Origin: Geosiphon pyriformis
Lineage: Eukaryota; Glomeromycota; Glomeromycetes; Archaeosporales; Geosiphonaceae
Assembly (NCBI GenBank): GCA_016748015.1
Contig: JAAOMT010000226.1
Coordinates: 1 to 64,000 of the forward strand
Length of the DNA stretch: 64,000 bases
Direction of reading: 5' to 3'
The notes under the pieces were generated by a model, which worked only from the letters and a program-made list of their open reading frames with translations, was not told the DNA's origin and ran no database searches. Shown piece after piece: positions 58,236-64,000 of this stretch. Every line of letters begins with the position of its first letter. The first letter of the stretch is position 1. A program made the translations under genes and the position numbers.

Positions 58236-58907
58236 ATGCTTGCTGGGTCTACTAGCTGGAAGTCTTCTGTACTGCAGTCTTATTTGATGAAAGCTGTGCA
58301 CCATCACCTCCCTGTGGCTGTTCGAAAGAGATTGTATAACAAAAATTACTCTGGTGTGCTGTGCTTATTGTGTAGAGAGATGGAGTTACCCAATCATGTG
58401 TTTTCCTGTGCTATGGATGCTGATGTCTATAATGGAATCCTTGCTGAGACTGCTGCATCTTGGGTTTCCTTAATGGGTTCTCATGTCTTGCTCTCTTCTG
58501 CTGTTCTGCAGTTTCTCAGTTGTTGTTCCTCAGATATTAGCTTGTATTCAGCTATGTGTAAAAGATTTGTCATGAGTTATTGGTGCTCAGAAACTGTAGA
58601 GATCTTTGAGGACAGGAAGATAGCTGTTGACATTGTTGTCAATTTTGTAAGAAGTATTGCTAAGATGTACTGTTATAGGATTTGGCTGGTATGATCTAGT
58701 TATAGGGTAAGCATGGAGAAGATTGGTTTGGTTGGAGACAATAGAGTGATATCAGGTTTGTCACATTGCAAGACAGCTGTGTTGTCTGATGGCGTGGTTC
58801 GGTTGCTTGGTGTTTTGGGTTTGTTTTTTGTTAGCTTTGGCCATCGTAAACCTAGTCTTTTTTTTTCTGGTTTGGATTTCAATCCTCATATTGTTATAAG
58901 TGTGTAA
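58236..58907 (+). pseudogene. LINE C ORF2 C-terminal Cys/His domain
   Basis: The block LQSYLMKAVHHHLPVAVRKR is followed by CLLCREMELPNHVFSC, then open sequence to 58,694 (TGA). The frame resumes to FFSGLDFNPHIVISV. The 3' UTR (GGCCTGAGTGGCTAACCACA) is shared with copies A and B. Confidence 0.8.
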
Positions 58908-60149
58908 TGTTGTCTTGTCTGGCCTGAGTGGCTAACCACATATAGTAAGTGCATAAGCTGTATTTAGTTTGGGCCTCTTAGTTTGGCTCTATATACTAGA
59001 CAGCAGTTGGGCTTCACTCATTAAATGCGTAATAAAAAAAAAAAAAAAACAACTTATTATACTAAAAACATTAAAAAAAAACTAGTGCAGTAACTTTGTT
59101 TTTAATTTAAATTTGTTCAAATAATTTAAAACTATATATAAATAAATAATATAAAATTTTACTTAAAAAGTTCTTAAATAAATTTGTTTTAATTCTTAAA
59201 TTTTTATATTTTATTATATTTTATTTTTTATACACTATTTTTAAAACAAAACAAAACAAAACTGTAATTTATAGTTAATTATTGATTAAAAAATAGCAAA
59301 AACTAAATACAAGAACTGTTTATTAAAAATAGCTTTTTTTAAAATCATATTGACAAAAAAAATTAATATTAATATGTGCTTTAAAAAAACTGAGTTTAAT
59401 AAATCTATTTGTAAACAAAAAAATTTTCCAAGTAATAATACAATTTACTTTTTTTGGTAATTATAATAAAAAAACCATTAATAAACAAAAAAACAATAAT
59501 AATATACTTATTTATTAATATAATTATAGTTTTGTTAATATTAATAAAAATATTATTAATTCTAAAAAATTTATTAACCAAATTAAGAATATGCTGTATT
59601 ATAGCATAACTGTTTTTAATTTATATTATATTATTTATAAAAACTATAACTATTAAGTATAATATAAATTCAGATTGTTCAATTATTTAACTTATTTTAG
59701 AAACACAACTAAATTTAATTTAATAACCAAAAAACTGTTTATGTTTTTTTATTTTACACAAATAAAAAAAAAAACTTTGTCTTAGTTTAAATTATTATAA
59801 ACATAATAATTATTAATTAGACCAAAATTAGTCATAATACAATTTATTTTATTATTATAAATACTATTAAAAAACTTAATAAATTTGAAACATATTTTAA
59901 TTTTTTGTAAATTATTTATTAAATAAGACCATTAACAGAATTATACACTTTTTTTTGTTTTATAAAACCAACTATATTTTATGATTTTTTTCCAAGATAT
60001 TTTTTATAACAGAATTATTAATAAAAATTAGCAAAAAGATTAAAATATTTTTGAAAACTAAAAGTTGTTACTATAATAAAAATTTAACTAAAAATTTATA
60101 AAATAATATAAATTATAGCACAATAATAATTTTAAAAAGGTAATAATTA

Positions 60150-60240
60150 ACATAATAATAGTACTATCTTATAATAATAGTAAATATTATTTTGTAATAA
60201 TAGCAAATACCAATTGGTAATAGTAATAAACACTAAGTTA
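60150..60240 (+). repeat. AT-rich repeat, left arm of an inverted pair
   Basis: It contains AATATTATTTTGTAATAATA and GCAAATACC. The reverse complement of 61,770-61,860 carries the same phrases, about 1.5 kb apart. It could be the ends of a decayed AT-rich element or a dispersed minisatellite. Confidence 0.4.
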
Positions 60241-61769
60241 AAATATTAAAAAGAGAATATTATAATGTGTTTTTTTGTAAAATTACAAATATATATATAT
60301 ATATTAGCTTTAATATTAAGAAAAACAATAATTAATCCAACAGTTTAATTTTGTCAACTTCTAATTTTCTATTTTTAATTATTTTTTAGCCTTTATTTTT
60401 AATAAATAATTAAAAAATCTTTAAATTAAATAAAAATCAGAAATAATATTAAAAACTAAATTATTATAATTAAAAGTATTGAGAAATTTATTTATGTTAT
60501 TTACTGAATAAAACTATTATTTTTAAGCTAAATTTCTTAAAAAAATAATTTTTAAGATTATTTATATTATTATTAATTTATAAAAGCTTTATTGTAAGAA
60601 TTACAAAAAAGTACTAAAAACTATTAATATTCTATGTTTTTAAATTAGAAAAACACAATTAGATAATTGCAAAAATAGTTTCAAAAAAGATCTTAAAACA
60701 ATAAGTAGATTTTAGTTCAATTTCTAAAAAAAAGTACATAAATATATATAACAATTAAAAATTAAAAAATAACTTATATTGTAATATTAAAAAGAAAATT
60801 TTTAGTATAATATTAATATTATTACACTAATAGAATTCAGAAATTCACAAGAAACTAATTGTAATTAAAACTATTTTATAACATTAATAAATTTTATAAG
60901 AAAAAAAAATTAAAAAAAAAATAATTAACAATAATTCATTATTAAAAAAAAACCAAAATAGTAACAAAAACTTTTAATTTTATTATTGTTAGATTCTGCT
61001 ATATTTTTTATTTACAATATTAAAATAATTTTAGATTATTAAAAGAGTATTGTTTAGCTAAAAATACTTTTACATATTATATTAATATTAGAATAAATTA
61101 TTATATAAAAAGAGAAAAAAATCACATAACATAAAATTTTAATTATATAAAAAATTATTTCAATTTATTACAAAAAAAAACAATAATAACTATGATTATT
61201 GTTCAAATTTATTATAAAATTAAGTAATATACCAATAAAAATTACTTAATATTTATAAAGAATACCAGAAATTGTATTAACAATTCAGAAATTAATCACA
61301 AAAAAAACCAGTAAAAATTAAGAATACTTGCTTAAATACCAAAAAAATTATTATGTAATTAATAAAAAAACAATATATTTATTTACCAAAAAAAAATCTT
61401 ATTATTTTTCTCCAAAAAATAAGATTTATTATTTAAATCAATTTTACAAATGCCAAAAACTCTTAATTATATAAAAAAGCTTAAACAATATAATTATAAA
61501 AATATATTAATAATAGAAGAATACTTATTACTATTTTAAAAATCTTTTTTTTAACCAAAATTTAGAATAAAACTTAAAAATAATAAAAAAATTCTGAATT
61601 AGAATCCAAAAAAAACTTAGTAAAAAAACAGAATTAATTACAAAACCAATTATTATAACAAGCAATTAATTCAAAAACCAAAAAGTTTGTAACCAAAAAA
61701 AAACTTAGATATAAAAAAAACCACTTTTAAAAATGCTTAAAAAAACACATTATAATATTTTTTTGATAT

Positions 61770-61860
61770 CTCAAACTGGTATTTGCTATTATTATCAGTT
61801 AATATTTATTATTATTGCAAACTAGTACTTACTATTATTACAAAATAATATTGGCTACTA
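61770..61860 (-). repeat. AT-rich repeat, right arm of an inverted pair
   Basis: Partner of 60,150-60,240. It shows about three imperfect internal units of roughly 30 bp, each with a CTATTATTA-like core. Confidence 0.4.
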
Positions 61861-62640
61861 TATTAATTATTATATTTTTAAGATTATTATTGTGTTATAT
61901 TATAATTAAATAATTTATATTATTTTATAATTTTTTTGCTAAATTTTTAAACTGTAACAATAAAAAAATATCTAATTTACTGTATATTTTAAAAATTTAA
62001 TCTGAAAGCAACTTTGAAAAAATTTTACAAGTAGTTTCAATTAAGACTATAAAACAAGTATTTGTTAAAATATTTTTTTAATTATATAGTTTAGATATTA
62101 TCAAAATTCAAGCAAATTTTTATTGAGCAAACACAAATTTTAAAACTAAATATGAGTTTAATAATATTAAAAGTAAATCTAAAACACTAATGTTATAATA
62201 CTATCATAAATTATTTAAAATATTAGAAAGTTTAATTACTTTGTCTTTAAAAAGTAAATAAATTATTACAAAAAATTTATCTATAAAAATTTGACTTATT
62301 ATTTTTAAGAAAATATTATTGATTACAAAATTCAAAAGAGTATATTAATGCTATTATAATATAAGAACTATATTAAAATAATATATTTCTTAGTTTATTT
62401 TACATAATAAAATTTAAAAATAATTTGATTTTATTAGAAATTAAAACAAGCTTATTATTAACTACTAAATAATTTAATACTATTTTATAAAACAAATATT
62501 CTTAAATATTACATATTATATAACTCTTATTATTAACAAAAAATTTTATACATTTATTAATTGCTGTTATTTAAGTGGAAAAATTAATTTAAAGTTATTA
62601 AAAAAACGTAATTAATATATAATAATATAATAATACAAAA

Positions 62641-63371
62641 TAACATATAATAACTTAAGATAATATTGTTATAGTTAAAATTCATACTTTTTATTAGTTA
62701 TCATATATATTAGCCACTGATATTATATAATTAGCCACATTATTTTTAGATAGTAATCATTGACTTGATTATTGACTACTTTCAATAGCTATATAAGTAA
62801 TAAGTTTTTTAGCTGTAAAAAAACATGATCAAAGTAACAAAATAAAACCCATTATTAATTACTTTTTTTTATATTACTTATTTTTTTTTTTCTATCTTTT
62901 AGTATCTGAATATTTTGGGATAAAAAATTATTTGTTGGCATTTACATATCTTATCTTTTCCTTTTCTTGATTTGTATTATTAAAATTAATCTGAAAAGTG
63001 ATTGCTTGCTTTTATAATTTATTGAATAAAAAAACAATTGAAAAACACAATAATACTTGTTATTAATTCTAAGAATCACCAAGCTGAGACATAAAATAAT
63101 AGCAGTAGTATTATCTTGTTGACAATTATGGACTATTCTTCTATCTTCAAATTTTCAGAAAAAATTTGCAATTGTAATTTTTATAAGACTAATTACACAC
63201 ATTGAATTCTTACTTATTTAATTTACTTCTTTATTGTAATTTTCTCTTTAATTATTTCTATTACCTTACAATTCTGTTTTTCTTTGCTATCTATTAGTTT
63301 GTTATTCCAACTTATAACATAAAAATAGTGCTTTTTATAAGATTGTCAAAATTTATTTTGTTTCCTATTAT
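62641..63371. other. Probable 5' non-coding part of another LTR element
   Basis: The composition becomes less extreme here and leads into a gag frame at 63,372. LTR or leader sequence is expected, but I could not fix LTR ends or a PBS. Confidence 0.35.
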
Positions 63372-64000
63372 ATGGGTGATTATTTATATCTGTCACAACA
63401 ATCAGAAAAACACTTTGAAGCACACAACAAAAATAATCTAGACTTTATTGAACTTAATCTTTTGTCCTCTTGCTTGATTTGCTTTCCCATTAAAAAACGA
63501 TTTAGTAGACAATTTCAAGACTTTTGGAACTGGTTTTTGAATGAGTATTTAGCTGAAACCTATATAGTTTATACAATTTATTACTTTGATCAAGCTTATT
63601 TTGAAGACAATTTTGAAGAAAAAAATAACAGCATCAATCAGCTTTTATACTTTACAACTTTTAAACAACAGCTTTTTAATTCTAAATATCTGAATTACAA
63701 AGTTTACATTTGAATTGCTGTCTATTAGTTAGCTGAAACTCCCTTTAAAACAGAAAAAAAAAGCTATTAAGCCATTTTTGTTTTTGATTTCTTCTCAAGT
63801 AAATCAAAACATTTCATATAAACAACTACTTCTAAACCAATAGCTAATAATTCTATACAACAAAATATTCTGGCTGCCCTTCAAGACATACAAACTGCTT
63901 TAAGATAAAAAAACAATATCCCATTACCTTTATTTAGAGATAATACACAAGACCTAATTGAATGGTTAAATAATTTTAAAAGAGCAGCCATTATTAATTA
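63372..64000 (+). pseudogene. Gag-like protein of a different LTR retrotransposon, cut by the window edge
   Basis: The ATG at 63,372 opens 113 codons (MGDYLYLSQQSEKHFEAHNK) to a TGA. The same frame continues beyond several stops to IQQNILAALQDIQTALR and, at the edge, NIPLPLFRDNTQDLIEWLNN. This last block resembles the start of retrotransposon gag domains (L-F-x-G-x-x-x-D-P-x-x-W-L). It is not the gag of Gypsy-1/2. The remainder lies outside the window. Confidence 0.6.

Larger units (their letters stand above)
52391..59049 (+). mobile_element. LINE copy C, best-preserved coding copy, 5' end removed
   Basis: The copy begins inside ORF1, directly against the Gypsy-2 3' LTR, and ends in a 16-A tail at 59,034-59,049. 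Its domain order equals that of copies A and B. Its longest frames exceed 300 codons. ORF1 and ORF2 meet at 54,252-54,258, where the ATGA overlap of copy A reads ATAA, losing the ORF2 start. Confidence 0.9.
59050..62640. other. Extremely AT-rich island right of LINE C
   Basis: About 3.6 kb of nearly pure A/T has no supported gene. It contains short microsatellites (for example AT repeats at 60,288-60,305) and the inverted repeat pair listed separately. Confidence 0.6.

Overview
This window looks like nuclear DNA of an AT-rich filamentous fungus, most likely an arbuscular mycorrhizal fungus (Glomeromycotina, Rhizophagus- or Gigaspora-like). Three things suggest this: small GT-AG introns (about 54-197 bp) in AT-rich genes, a secreted class-3 lipase beside a small secreted Kre9/Knh1-like protein, and LINE and Ty3/gypsy protein families that I recall from predicted proteins of Rhizophagus. 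The genus is an inference. No search was run.

Layout. Positions 1-10,671 are a gene-bearing segment with three spliced genes: a two-TM membrane protein (925-2627, +), a class-3 lipase with an altered nucleophile elbow (4560-6017, -) and a small secreted IgSF-like protein (8909-9451, +). From 10,672 to the right edge everything I can identify is transposable-element DNA, separated by extremely AT-rich islands (17.5-22.3 kb and 59.05-62.6 kb).

Transposable elements. Three copies of one LINE family are present: A (10,672-17,490, -), B (22,264-41,453, +, split by insertions) and C (52,391-59,049, +). Each encodes an RRM/CCHC ORF1 and an ORF2 with APE endonuclease, reverse transcriptase, RNase H and a C-terminal Cys/His motif. 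LINE B is interrupted by Gypsy-1 (25,142-36,556, -, 4-bp TSD TTGG), which itself carries a Tc1/mariner copy (31,262-32,617). LINE B also holds a solo LTR of a third family (37,281-38,259, TSD GTGC). LINE C is interrupted near its 5' end by Gypsy-2 (41,540-52,390, +). The 3' LTR of Gypsy-2 holds a second solo LTR of that third family (51,180-52,161, TSD CCRG). A further LTR-element gag begins at the right edge (63,372-64,000).

The most interesting system is the Gypsy family itself. It has a single long gag-pol frame, with a multi-cysteine (zinc-binding-like) module and a trimeric-type dUTPase between the aspartic protease and the reverse transcriptase, and a non-env C-terminal extension after the integrase. 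All copies here are dead. Their decay is overwhelmingly by transitions: stops sit at Trp, Gln and Arg codons, Asp-to-Asn and Glu-to-Lys changes hit catalytic residues, and the second Asp of the RT active-site box is Asn in all five RT copies. This points to RIP-like or 5-methylcytosine-deamination mutagenesis.
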